A stretch of 58,595 nucleotides of DNA from Levilactobacillus enshiensis (lineage in GTDB: Bacteria; Bacillota; Bacilli; Lactobacillales; Lactobacillaceae), in contig NZ_SULH01000015.1 in the NCBI RefSeq assembly GCF_007115095.1, forward strand, positions 4,130-62,724. Reading direction: 5' to 3'. Below are positions 36,693 to 45,137 of the stretch, piece by piece. Within the stretch, counting starts at the first letter, position 1. Every line of letters starts with the position of its first letter. Made by a program: the position numbers and the translations under genes. The notes beneath the pieces are model-generated. The model ran no database searches. It was not told the origin of the DNA and saw only the letters and a program-made list of their open reading frames with translations.

Positions 36693-36860
36693 TAAAGGTT
36701 GAAAGATAAAATTCAGGTCCCATCTCAGTATCGGTAAGCCGTCGCACCGTTAAATTGGGCGCGCACTGCGGCTGCCAGGGATTCCGCCTGCTGTGGGGAC
36801 ACTTCGCCCCGGTAAGGCGACGCCACCACGATGTTGCCACTATCAGGTATCCTACGCCGC
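36693..36860 (-). repeat. Dispersed intergenic element, copy C
   Basis: Read on the minus strand, this lies between the IIB terminator and the IIC ribosome binding site. The segment 36735-36806 matches copy A (247-294) closely and the tail 36697-36724 matches copies A and B. On the minus strand it can be read as the end of a protein (..SPQQAESLAAAVRAQFNGATAYRY, stop). Copy A gives the same C-terminal residues only after a frameshift. It has no plausible start codon. Either a gene remnant or a mobile or structured element. Confidence 0.55.
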
Positions 36861-36886
36861 AAAAACACCCCGCTCGAGTGGGGGTG
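36861..36886 (-). terminator. Terminator inside the PTS operon (after IIB)
   Basis: On the minus strand CACCCC...GGGGTG around CTCGAG is followed by TTTTT, 17 bases past the IIB stop. It should reduce transcription of IIC-IID relative to IIA-IIB. Confidence 0.75.
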
Positions 36887-36902
36887 ACCACCGAGTGAGG
36901 TG

Positions 36903-37406
36903 TTACGACAAACCCTTTTTACTTGCTAAAGTTAAGAATGACTGTTGGCGGTCGTTGGGAACCGTCTGCGTATAGACGTGAACACCAGCAGCTTCCAGCT
37001 GTTTGGCGGCGGCGATATCTTCTTTGCCGGCAGCAACACTGTCCGTTAACATGGTCTTCTTCACCGTATAAGCTAAGTTGCCCACGTTAACGCCGATACC
37101 CTTAAGATCCACACCCTCAGCCACTAACTCGGCCATTTCGGGTAATGTTTCTGTTAAGATCAGTGGCCGAAAGCCATCAAATCGAGCATCACGATAGATC
37201 TGAACCATTTTTGCCAGCGTAATCACGTTGGCCTTCGCCTCTGCTGGCGCAGCCTGGGTGATCAACAGTTTGCGAAGCTTGTCTTGGGCCACACTGTCCG
37301 AGACAACTAGAATACGGTTCGGTCGCACATTCTTAGTCCAAACCGTTGCGACCTGACCGTGAAGCAACCGACTGTCCACGCGTGCAAGTTGAATTGCCAT
37401 TGTCAT
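36903..37406 (-). CDS. Mannose-family PTS system IIB component
   Basis: The 167-residue cytoplasmic subunit has the phosphoacceptor histidine (His16) in ARVDSRLLHGQVATVW and the later GVNVGNLAY segment. It accepts phosphate from IIA and passes it to the sugar at IIC/IID. It overlaps the IIA gene by four bases (ATGA). The substrate cannot be told. The family includes mannose, fructose, sorbose and N-acetylgalactosamine systems. Confidence 0.93.
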   Translation of the reverse strand: MTMAIQLARVDSRLLHGQVATVWTKNVRPNRILVVSDSVAQDKLRKLLITQAAPAEAKANVITLAKMVQIYRDARFDGFRPLILTETLPEMAELVAEGVDLKGIGVNVGNLAYTVKKTMLTDSVAAGKEDIAAAKQLEAAGVHVYTQTVPNDRQQSFLTLASKKGLS

Positions 37407-37822
37407 AGTAAATCATCATCTCCCGTATCTGCCCGTAAATCCAAGTGACGAACGCCGCCCCGTGCTGCACGTTCCAGGTGCGGAATCACGTCAGCTAATG
37501 GCTGGTTTTGAATCGATAACGCTTCGATCAGCATTGGCAGATTAAGTCCAGCGACTAAGCCGTACTTGTCCGGATTCTGGGCAACGACGCGACTAGCCGC
37601 ATTAAACGGCGACCCGCCCCACAAGTCGACCAAGAAAAGCAACTCCGTGATTGGTTCCATACTTTCAATGGCCGCTTGATAATGATTGGCCAAGTCTTCG
37701 ACACTTTCATTGGCCGCCAATGTGACGGCGAGCACCCGTTGTGCCTTTCCAAAAATCATTTCGGCACTCTGTAAAATGCCACGTGCAAATTCGCCGTGGC
37801 TAGTAACGATTATGGCAAGCAT
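37403..37822 (-). CDS. Mannose-family PTS system IIA component
   Basis: 139 residues with the IIA-Man fold. Phosphoacceptor His9 lies in AIIVTSHGEFARGIL, followed by LFLVDLWGGSPFNAA and the GLNLPMLIEAL segment. It takes phosphate from HPr. It is the first gene of the operon, with AAGGGG before the ATG at 37822. It overlaps IIB by four bases. Confidence 0.93.
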   Translation of the reverse strand: MLAIIVTSHGEFARGILQSAEMIFGKAQRVLAVTLAANESVEDLANHYQAAIESMEPITELLFLVDLWGGSPFNAASRVVAQNPDKYGLVAGLNLPMLIEALSIQNQPLADVIPHLERAARGGVRHLDLRADTGDDDLL

Positions 37823-37893
37823 GCTGCCACCCCTTCGTTGACCGCTCCCTGGCGGCCTTTTCGTAAAATTTAGTCCACTTTAAATATAGCATA

Positions 37894-37946
37894 AAAAAGC
37901 GTTTCCAGCTACCCCAGTCCGGGATACTTTAGGGGAAACGCTTTTC
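37894..37946 (-). terminator. Terminator after the HAD phosphatase
   Basis: AAAAGCGTTTCC and GGAAACGCTTTT form a perfect stem; on the minus strand the T run is TTTTTT. It separates the HAD gene from the PTS operon promoter region. Confidence 0.85.
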
Positions 37947-37961
37947 ATCTCGCCTGATAAG

Positions 37962-38591
37962 TTACCCATTTAACAGATTCAGCATGGCCTGGGGCGTCAT
38001 GAAGGACACGTCGGCCGTAAAGTCTGTGGGCCGCTTGCCATTCCAACCAGCAAAGCCAAAGGTCACGTGTGCCGCTTTAGACGCATCTGCATCGTAGACC
38101 GTATCCCCAACGTAAATCGTTGTCGCCGGCGTTGCATGCAACCGTTCCATCGCTAACAAAATCCCATCCGGTGCCGGTTTGCCATGCGCAATGTCCTCAG
38201 CAACGATTGCCTGACTAAAGTAAGGCGCAAGGCCATGGCCCACAACGTCCCGATCAAATTCAAATTGCCGCTTAGACGTCATCACTGCTAAGTTCGCCCC
38301 AGCGTCTCTCAACTTCCCCAAGGCATCCTTGACCCCAGCATAGACCGCTACGGTGTCCTGATAGGCCTTCTCTTCGGTCTTAGGTGTCCATTCAGCTAGG
38401 ACCCCATCAACGTCTTTGATGCCCAAACGAATCACGGCATCGCGGCTGGGAATACCAAAGGTCTTGGCCAATTCTGAGTACGGCCAGTTCAACCCTCGGT
38501 CGTGCAAGACTTCCTGCAGCGCCTTAATGTACATGGCTTCCGTGTCCAATAATGTTCCATCAATATCAAAAATAAAGTTCTTAATTGTCAT
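37962..38591 (-). CDS. HAD-family hydrolase (phosphoglycolate phosphatase-like)
   Basis: A 209-residue HAD protein with FIFDIDGTLLDTEAMY (nucleophile Asp9 and acid Asp11), MTSKRQFEFDRD as motif II, KPAPDGIL as motif III and VGDTVYDADASKAA as motif IV. The helical cap lies between motifs I and II. It probably dephosphorylates a small sugar phosphate or nucleotide. Located just upstream of a PTS operon but with its own terminator. Confidence 0.9.
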   Translation of the reverse strand: MTIKNFIFDIDGTLLDTEAMYIKALQEVLHDRGLNWPYSELAKTFGIPSRDAVIRLGIKDVDGVLAEWTPKTEEKAYQDTVAVYAGVKDALGKLRDAGANLAVMTSKRQFEFDRDVVGHGLAPYFSQAIVAEDIAHGKPAPDGILLAMERLHATPATTIYVGDTVYDADASKAAHVTFGFAGWNGKRPTDFTADVSFMTPQAMLNLLNG

Positions 38592-38702
38592 CGCTTAAAG
38601 CACTCCTCGATTCAGGTTATGGTGCTACTGTCAAGCTACTGCGGCCTCAACTGTACGACTTTAGGCCGGCAATCAGCCCCCACTTTAGCAAATTCACCAA
38701 AG

Positions 38703-38734
38703 AAAAAAGGCCTGGTCATCTCTGACCACACCTT
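38703..38734 (-). terminator. Terminator after the MATE exporter
   Basis: AAGG/CCTT with inner TGGTCA/TGACCA. On the minus strand it is followed by TTTTTTCTTT. Confidence 0.85.
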
Positions 38735-38760
38735 AGTTTAGCACGCTTGACGATGAGACT

Positions 38761-40185
38761 CTAATTTTGCGCAGGAACTGGTTGCTTTGCGGACGTAACT
38801 GGTGCAGAATCCACCACTTTTTCATCCGTCTTACCAGCCACCACATCTTCAGAACGCTGCAGGTTCTTCAATTGCCGAATGGCTGCTAACCAGGATGGTA
38901 CCAGAATGACACAGGACCCCAACCAAGCTAAAGGTTCAGCGGAAACTGCGCCGGCATAGCCGAAAGCCCCCACCATGAACAATGCTGCGAAGACCCGCAT
39001 GGCCAATTCACCGACGCCAGCTAGCGTTGGCAAGACTCGCCGACCTAACCCTTGGAGCGTGTTACGAATAATGAACAGTACACTCAGCAGCAGGTAGGTA
39101 CTCCCAACGATGTTAAAGTACGTTTGGGACAATTGAATCACGTGTTCGTCAGCATCCCCAATAATCAGGGTAACGATTGGCCGGCCAAAGAAGATAACCA
39201 GTGCGCCAGCCGAAATGGCAAACGTGCCAGATAGCCACAGTGTCTTCTTGACCCCTTCTAAGATTCGCGAGTATTTACCCGCACCGAAGTTCTGCGCAGC
39301 AAAGGTCGCCATGGTCACCCCGAAGGACGACATTGGTAGTGAACACAATTGGTCGACCTTAGAAGCCGCCGTTGATGCTGCCACGGAGTCGGTCCCCAAG
39401 GAGTTCAACGCTGCTTGCATGACCATCGTCCCAATGGCAATGATCGATAACTGAAAGCCCATCGGCATCCCAGTTGAGAAGTGGGCCCACAATTCCTTGG
39501 TGTCAATCTTAAAGTCTTCACGCGAGATGTGCAGTAACGGAATTGAACGAACAATGTAGACCACACAGAGCAATGAAGCGACGACCTGAGAAATCACGGT
39601 TGCCCACCCGGCACCCGCGACACCCATGTGAAAGACTAAGATGAAGAGCAGTTCCAAGAAGACGTTCACGATGGTCCCGATGATCAGGAAGATCAACGGC
39701 GTCCGTGAATCCCCGAGTGCCCGGATAATGTTTGATAACAGGTTAAACGCCATTGAGGCAAAAATACCCGCAAAAATAGTTCGAATGAAGATTCGGGCGT
39801 TGGCATAAATCGACGCTGGTGTTTGCATTAATTTTAGAATTGGATCGACGAAGGTCAATGATAGTACCGTCAGGACAATCGTCATGATAATGGCAATGAC
39901 AATGCTCGCTGCAAAAGACCGCCGCACGCCTCGGTAATCACGTGCGCCAAACCGCGTGGCCGTAATGATGGCCAGACCGGCCGTTAGCCCCTGAGCAAAC
40001 CCAATGATTAAGAAGTTTATGGAGCCGGTTGCACCAACGGACGCAAGCGCCTTAACACCAAGGGTTTGTCCCACAACAACTGTATCGGATACGTTGTATA
40101 ATTGCTGGAATAAATTACCAATTAATAATGGAATCGTGAAGAAGAAAATAAGTTTGAGGGAATTACCCTTGGTTAAGTCGCTCAT
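38761..40185 (-). CDS. MATE-family multidrug/Na+ antiporter
   Basis: The 474-residue protein has twelve membrane helices in two similar halves, opening with GNSLKLIFFFTIPLLIGNLFQQLYNVSDTVVVGQ, a hallmark of bacterial MATE proteins (DinF/VmrA branch). It exports cationic drugs or metabolites against Na+ or H+. The C-terminal tail of about 40 residues is hydrophilic. The ATG at 40185 follows AAAGGAGG. It stands as a single gene. Confidence 0.92.
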   Translation of the reverse strand: MSDLTKGNSLKLIFFFTIPLLIGNLFQQLYNVSDTVVVGQTLGVKALASVGATGSINFLIIGFAQGLTAGLAIITATRFGARDYRGVRRSFAASIVIAIIMTIVLTVLSLTFVDPILKLMQTPASIYANARIFIRTIFAGIFASMAFNLLSNIIRALGDSRTPLIFLIIGTIVNVFLELLFILVFHMGVAGAGWATVISQVVASLLCVVYIVRSIPLLHISREDFKIDTKELWAHFSTGMPMGFQLSIIAIGTMVMQAALNSLGTDSVAASTAASKVDQLCSLPMSSFGVTMATFAAQNFGAGKYSRILEGVKKTLWLSGTFAISAGALVIFFGRPIVTLIIGDADEHVIQLSQTYFNIVGSTYLLLSVLFIIRNTLQGLGRRVLPTLAGVGELAMRVFAALFMVGAFGYAGAVSAEPLAWLGSCVILVPSWLAAIRQLKNLQRSEDVVAGKTDEKVVDSAPVTSAKQPVPAQN

Positions 40186-40641
40186 GCGCCGACCTCCTTT
40201 AAATTTTTTGCCAATTAATTTGACACAAGGTAACTACTGTAACACCTAAGACCACAAAAGTCAGTATTTTTGCTTGAAAAGTTTTATCTAAACAATTAGT
40301 CGTCCTGGCTTTAAGAAACAATCTTACTCTCTTCCTAAAGCTTTTTGAAGACCAATTTCGACTGAAAACGATTGCTAGACGAAATTGTTATCTGTTTGTC
40401 ATTTAAGCGAAAATTAGCGTGCACAGTCGGGATACCTAAATGGTAATTATTTTCAGAAAGCGGGTGCCCGGCTGCCGTTTTCAACCATCAAAGGACACTG
40501 GCCTTTATCAGATTAGTACGTCTGGTTAGACGCTGGTATATAAATCGTCCCAGCTAATCACTATCTATCCACCTTACAGACAACAAAAAAACCGTAACAG
40601 CAACGTTTTCACGTTCTATCACGGCTTATCCGTATTCACTA
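40186..40641 (-). other. AT-rich intergenic region
   Basis: It lies between the MATE gene and tRNA-Leu and holds the tRNA terminator (40585-40625). The rest has no convincing gene or known element. Confidence 0.4.
40585..40625 (-). terminator. Terminator after tRNA-Leu
   Basis: On the minus strand CCGT/ACGG with inner AACGT/ACGTT is followed by TTTTTTT. Confidence 0.8.
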
Positions 40642-40726
40642 TGCGGCCAAGAAGATTCGAACTTCCACCCGGATTACCCGGACAAGATCCTTAATCTTGC
40701 GCGTCTGCCAATTCCGCCATGGCCGC
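40642..40726 (-). tRNA. tRNA-Leu (anticodon AAG)
   Basis: An 85-base class II tRNA with long variable arm. The acceptor pairs GCGGCCA with TGGCCGC, then discriminator A. The D region GGAATTGGCAGACGC is typical of leucine. The anticodon stem CAAGA/TCTTG encloses TTAAGGA, giving AAG. CCA is not encoded. Confidence 0.9.
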
Positions 40727-40806
40727 ATTAACTCACAAGAAATAGTATAACAAATGATTCGCTACCTGACAATATTTTTTGTAAGTTAATTCAAAATAAT
40801 TTAAAT

Positions 40807-41688
40807 TTATGCATCTGTGAGGACGGTTGCCCCGTCCTGATCAAGATCCAAGATCCGCAGACTCCCCGGTAAATCAGCCTTTGCAAGCTTAGCGCGCAAC
40901 AAGGTCAGTTGCGCGGACGTCCCAAACGTCACGACGGTTGGACCAGCACCACTCAAATAAGTCCCCGTAATTCCCAGGTCGTGGGCTGCATCCCGAATCT
41001 GATTCAACTCAGGAACCAGTTGTGACCGCGCCTGTTCATGGAATTCATCGCGTTCAATCATCTGCGAGGCTAACTCCCAGTTCTTGGTCATCAATGCTGC
41101 GACCAAGACATTGGCTACACTGCTGGCGTGAACCGCCGTTGCCAATGACACTTTCTTGGGGAGCGCCTCCCGACTCTTACGTGCCAACAACGTCTGCCCC
41201 GGAATGAAGACCAATACCCGCAGGTCGGGCAAAGGGAGTTTGATAGCATTGGCTTGATCACCGTCGACCGTGGCAACTGCCGCTTGCCCCATCAATGCGG
41301 GCGCAACGTTGTCCAGCTCACCGCCTAATTTCACAGCCCAATTCAGTTGTTCTGGAATCGTCAGGTCCAGTTCGCCCAACTCATTAGCAATCTTAATGCC
41401 GGCAATCACGGCACTTGTGGAACTGCCGAGTCCCCGCGAGACTGGAATATCTGACATGACCGTCAATTGGTGGGGCTGTAAATCTGGTTTGATCTTTAAC
41501 GCCGTTTGCACCATCAAATTGTGTTCATCGCGGGGAATTTCGGTCCCCAGCGCGTGGTTGACGCGCCATTCTTCCGTCTTTTCTTCGATGATCACGGTCA
41601 AATAGAGATGTAATGCCGCACCGATTGAATCGATACCTGGTCCCAAGTTCGCTGAGGTCGCTGGGACCCGAATGATTGTTTTACCCAT
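40807..41688 (-). CDS. thrB: Homoserine kinase
   Basis: A GHMP kinase of 293 residues, with IRVPATSANLGPGIDSIGAAL at the start, the ATP loop PVSRGLGSSTSAVIAG near residue 90 and the C-terminal GTYLSGAGPTVVTFG. It phosphorylates homoserine in threonine synthesis. No hom or thrC gene is adjacent. Instead it follows sprT by six bases, so it is probably read from the tex-sprT transcript. AGGAGG precedes the ATG. Confidence 0.92.
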   Translation of the reverse strand: MGKTIIRVPATSANLGPGIDSIGAALHLYLTVIIEEKTEEWRVNHALGTEIPRDEHNLMVQTALKIKPDLQPHQLTVMSDIPVSRGLGSSTSAVIAGIKIANELGELDLTIPEQLNWAVKLGGELDNVAPALMGQAAVATVDGDQANAIKLPLPDLRVLVFIPGQTLLARKSREALPKKVSLATAVHASSVANVLVAALMTKNWELASQMIERDEFHEQARSQLVPELNQIRDAAHDLGITGTYLSGAGPTVVTFGTSAQLTLLRAKLAKADLPGSLRILDLDQDGATVLTDA

Positions 41689-41694
41689 TCTAAT

Positions 41695-42186
41695 TTACCT
41701 CCTAGTCGTTGCTGGCCGCGTCGTTGCCACCACAGTTGCCCGCCATTGCAGACGACCGTGACAGCGACCACACACCATTTTAGAAACGTCGATTCGCCGC
41801 GCTCGGTAGTATTGCTGGTGGCAATGCGTACAGACGTAGAGTTGCCAGCGGCGTGCCCTGGGCTTGGCTTTCACCGGTGCCGGCGCGTACCGTAAGCCGC
41901 CGACCCGTTGCAATAATGTTTTAAAGGCTGTCGTCCGGTGCTGCCCAGACTGACCCGCCAAGTGTAAATGGTAGTGACACAGTTCATGTTTAATGACCCC
42001 CACCAATGTTGATAAATCATGTTCCGTCAACATTTTCGGATTGATCTCAATATTGTGATCCGTGAGCCGATACCGGCCACCGGTGGTTCGGAGCCGGGCG
42101 TTGAACGTGGCTTGATGGCGAAAAGGTACGCCGAAACTCTCCTGCGAGATTTTCTCCACTAGCCGCTGTAACTCTTGGTCAGTCAT
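41695..42186 (-). CDS. sprT: SprT-like zinc metalloprotease
   Basis: 163 residues. It opens MTDQELQRLVEKISQESFG and has the HExxH zinc motif (GVIKHELCHYHLHL), followed by a C-terminal zinc ribbon with two Cys-x-x-Cys pairs (CTHCHQQYY ... CGRCHGRLQW). The SprT/YdcK family is found next to tex in Firmicutes. The function is unproven, perhaps protein-DNA crosslink or stress proteolysis, by analogy with SPRTN. Its ATG lies inside the end of tex (8-base overlap). Confidence 0.9.
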   Translation of the reverse strand: MTDQELQRLVEKISQESFGVPFRHQATFNARLRTTGGRYRLTDHNIEINPKMLTEHDLSTLVGVIKHELCHYHLHLAGQSGQHRTTAFKTLLQRVGGLRYAPAPVKAKPRARRWQLYVCTHCHQQYYRARRIDVSKMVCGRCHGRLQWRATVVATTRPATTRR

Positions 42187-44371
42187 GGTGGTCAGCTCGC
42201 ATCGTGAGTTGAATGCGTTGGCGATTCTCATCGACACTCAGCACCCAAACCGTCACGACATCGCCGATGGTCACGACTGTGCTGGGATCGCCAACATAAT
42301 GGTCGGCCAACTGTGAAATGTGGACTAAGCCATCCTGCTTCACGCCAATATCTACGAACGCGCCGAAATCGACCACGTTGCGTACAGTCCCTTGCAGTTC
42401 CATCCCTGGTTTGAGATCGGCCATAGTCAACACATCCTGCCGTAACAAGGGAGCGGGCATGGTCTCTCGCAAATCACGGCCCGGCTTCTTCAGGCCATCG
42501 AGGATGTCCGCTAAGGTGGCGGTCCCCACCTGCAAACGTTCCGCCCACTGCTGTTGGTTGAGTTGAGCGAGTTGTTGTTGTAACTTTGGCGTTCCGATTC
42601 CTCGTTGCTCGCCCAATGCCTGCAAAAGCTGCCGGGCAGCCGAATAACTCTCGGGGTGAATGTCCGTATTATCCAGTGGCTCGGTACCACCAATAATTCG
42701 TAAGAATCCCACAGCCTGTTGATAGGCTTTCGGTCCCAATCGTGGCACCTGTTGCAGGTCTTTCCGGTTGCTAAACGCACCATTTTCATTCCGATACGTC
42801 ACGATATTCTGGGCAGTCGTCGCCGTCAACCCAGAGATATGGGTCAGTAGTTCTGGGCTAGCCGTATTGACATTGACCCCCACCTGGTTGACCGCCGTTT
42901 CGACCACGCGGTCCAGTTGCTCGTCCAATGCTTTTTCGGGCACATCATGTTGATACTGCCCCACCCCCACGGCTTTGGGATCAATTTTGATCAACTCAGC
43001 GAGTGGGTCCTGTAACCGCCGGCCGATGCTGACCGCGGAACGTTCTTCAACGTGAAAATCAGCGAACTCAGCTCGCGCATTTGCACTGGCTGAATAGACT
43101 GACGCGCCGGCTTCATTGACCAACACATAATAGACGGGATGATCCAGTGTCTTCAAAATCTCACTGACAAACTCCTCAGATTCCCGACTAGCGGTCCCGT
43201 TCCCAATGGCGATCATTTCAACGTGGTATTTTTCGAGCAACTGCTTAAATGCTGGAGCTGCCGCCGCTCGTTTCTGGGCGTTGGCTGGCTTGTGCGGGTA
43301 AATGACCTGTTTGGCTAGGAAGCGGCCGTTAGGGTCCATAATGGCTAATTTACAGCCCGTACGGTAGGCGGGGTCAAATCCCATCACGACCTTCCCCTTC
43401 AGCGGCGCCTGCATCAGCAGGTGATAGAGGTTATTACCGAAAACCTGAATGGCATGCGCGCTGGCTTTATCCGTCAGTTGGCGTCGCAATTCCCGTTCAA
43501 TGGCCGGGCCCAGGAACCGCTTGTACGCATCAGCAAAGGCGGCTTCGACCTTCGCAACAGCCGGTCCCTTGTGTTGACCAACTAATCGAAAATGCCCGTA
43601 TTGTAAGATAGATGTGGTATCCACAGTAATGCTGACAGTCAAGATTTTTTCCCGTTCGCCGCGATTCAAAGCCAAGACTCGGTATGGCGGCAACGCTTTT
43701 AAGGCCTGCTGAAAATCGTAATAGGTCGCATAGACTTGTTGTTCATCATTGTCGGCAGCACCCCGTTTTAGTTTACTGACCAGCTCACCGTGTTGCCACG
43801 TGTACTGACGAATCCATTCGCGAAAGGCCGCTTGCTCACTAAAGGTTTCCGCAAGAATTTCATGAACGCCGTCCCAAACAGCCGCCACATCGGGCAACGC
43901 CTTGGTCGAATCGACAAAGGTCTGCGCCTTAGCTGTCAGCCCGGTTGCTGGAAAATGTAACAACCAGTTGGCAAGTGGTGCCAGTCCCTTTTCCCGAGCA
44001 ATCGTGGCCTTGGTCCGCCGCTTTTGCTTATAAGGGAGGTAAAGGTCCTCCACTTGCTGTAATACCGTAGCTTGGGCCAGATTTTGTTGCAGCGTCGGTG
44101 TCAGTTTGCCCTGTTCCTGAATAATCTTGAGAACTTCTGCACGCCGCTGATTCAGCTTCGTTAGGCGCCGAGCCTCATCTTCAATGTCTCGAATAGCGAC
44201 TTCGTCTAATGATCCGGTACGTTCCTTACGATAACGGGCAATAAATGGCACCGTATTGCCTTCATCTAACAGGGTCAACACGGCTTGAATCTGCTGAACC
44301 CGATACTGGCTCAGACTTTGGTGAACCGGTCGGGCTAGGTCACTCATTTTCGTTTCGTTCTGTGTTGCCAT
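42179..44371 (-). CDS. tex: Tex-family RNA-binding transcriptional accessory protein
   Basis: The 730-residue protein has the Tex order: N-terminal helical domain with VPFIARYRKERTGSLDE, a YqgF nuclease-like domain (VVMGFDPAYRTGCKLAIMD near residue 330), helix-hairpin-helix repeats (VNTASPELLTHISGL; LQQVPRLGPKAYQQAVGF) and a C-terminal S1 domain (MELQGTVRNVVDFGAFVDIG ... DGLVHISQL). It binds nucleic acid and affects transcription. GGAGGGG lies four bases before the ATG. Confidence 0.95.
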   Translation of the reverse strand: MATQNETKMSDLARPVHQSLSQYRVQQIQAVLTLLDEGNTVPFIARYRKERTGSLDEVAIRDIEDEARRLTKLNQRRAEVLKIIQEQGKLTPTLQQNLAQATVLQQVEDLYLPYKQKRRTKATIAREKGLAPLANWLLHFPATGLTAKAQTFVDSTKALPDVAAVWDGVHEILAETFSEQAAFREWIRQYTWQHGELVSKLKRGAADNDEQQVYATYYDFQQALKALPPYRVLALNRGEREKILTVSITVDTTSILQYGHFRLVGQHKGPAVAKVEAAFADAYKRFLGPAIERELRRQLTDKASAHAIQVFGNNLYHLLMQAPLKGKVVMGFDPAYRTGCKLAIMDPNGRFLAKQVIYPHKPANAQKRAAAAPAFKQLLEKYHVEMIAIGNGTASRESEEFVSEILKTLDHPVYYVLVNEAGASVYSASANARAEFADFHVEERSAVSIGRRLQDPLAELIKIDPKAVGVGQYQHDVPEKALDEQLDRVVETAVNQVGVNVNTASPELLTHISGLTATTAQNIVTYRNENGAFSNRKDLQQVPRLGPKAYQQAVGFLRIIGGTEPLDNTDIHPESYSAARQLLQALGEQRGIGTPKLQQQLAQLNQQQWAERLQVGTATLADILDGLKKPGRDLRETMPAPLLRQDVLTMADLKPGMELQGTVRNVVDFGAFVDIGVKQDGLVHISQLADHYVGDPSTVVTIGDVVTVWVLSVDENRQRIQLTMRADHHD

Positions 44372-44584
44372 GCAACCCCTCCATTATCAAATTTATTGCT
44401 GGTGCTTGGTTCGACGTGCCAAGCTAAACAAAAAGCCTGACGATTGTGCCCTGTTCTGTCCGCCATCCTGTCATCAACCACCAGCCAATTAGGTTTTACT
44501 CATACGTGCATTATACCATGCTGGGCACTGCAACCGTTGGCAGTACGCTGAGGTCCGTTTGATTTTCTCACGCCATATTTAGGG

Positions 44585-44634
44585 AAAAAGAAGCCGTGCG
44601 ACCAGTACCAATGGGGACTAGTTGCACAGCTTCT
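44585..44634 (-). terminator. Terminator of the pncB-nadE operon
   Basis: GAAGC/GCTTC with inner GTGC/GCAC and AGT/ACT pairing. On the minus strand it is followed by TTCTTTTTCC. Confidence 0.75.
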
Positions 44635-44654
44635 CATGACATCGATGACCCCAC

Positions 44655-45119
44655 TTACATTGGACTATTCATAATCCGCTGTGTATTGGCGGTCACTTTT
44701 TCCATCGCGTTTTCTTGCGTCTTTTCTGCGGCATCAAATACGGTTTGATCAACCGCTTGGTGCTCAACATCGATGCTGTCGGTCATGGACTGACAAGCCT
44801 CCACGTAAGTCCGATAAGCAGCGACTAACGACTTGTGCTTACCCAATACGCGCACCGGTGCACCGGCTTGTTCAAGCTTATTTAAATTGGTCTCATAGGC
44901 ATCCGTGCCTCGTTGGAAGTTGTCCGCAATCTTTTGTAAGTCGACTTGGGAAAGTTCACTGACTTTTTGATCGTCAATTGCCTGCCGTAACGTCTCAAAG
45001 TCTGCGTTCATTTGACCGGCACCCTCTTCTGTTCCCTGTAAAACACCAGAGAGGATCTGGATGTACCCGGTCATATTGTTTTTCTGTGTCTTATTCTTGC
45101 GTACGTGATTTTTCTGCAT
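44655..45119 (-). CDS. Hypothetical helical protein in the NAD-salvage operon
   Basis: 154 residues that I do not recognise. A basic N terminus (MQKNHVRKNKTQKNN) is followed by a mostly helical, polar and acidic body (LQKIADNFQRGTDAYETNLNKLEQAG; AAEKTQENAMEKVTANTQ), with no membrane helix or signal peptide. It resembles a small coiled-coil or four-helix protein. GGGAGG lies eight bases before the ATG. It follows nadE by 18 bases and precedes the operon terminator, so it is co-expressed with NAD synthesis genes. No function is assigned. Confidence 0.8.
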   Translation of the reverse strand: MQKNHVRKNKTQKNNMTGYIQILSGVLQGTEEGAGQMNADFETLRQAIDDQKVSELSQVDLQKIADNFQRGTDAYETNLNKLEQAGAPVRVLGKHKSLVAAYRTYVEACQSMTDSIDVEHQAVDQTVFDAAEKTQENAMEKVTANTQRIMNSPM

Positions 45120-45137
45120 AGTTACGTCCTCCCAAAC

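Noticed and set aside
36658..36891. 77-codon minus-strand frame between IIB and IIC
   Set aside because: It overlaps the terminator and the dispersed element, has no start signal and runs into the IIC start.
37814..37829. Sigma-54-like sequence TGGCAGCATGCTTGCC on the minus strand at the start of the PTS operon
   Set aside because: Spacing fits TGGCAC-N5-TTGC, but it overlaps the IIA start codon, so transcription would begin inside the gene. No enhancer-binding regulator gene is nearby.
37932..37950. CcpA cre-like site near the PTS operon
   Set aside because: The GCGTTT-type sequences are the arms of a terminator stem, and the CG is not at the consensus position relative to the flanking TG and CA.
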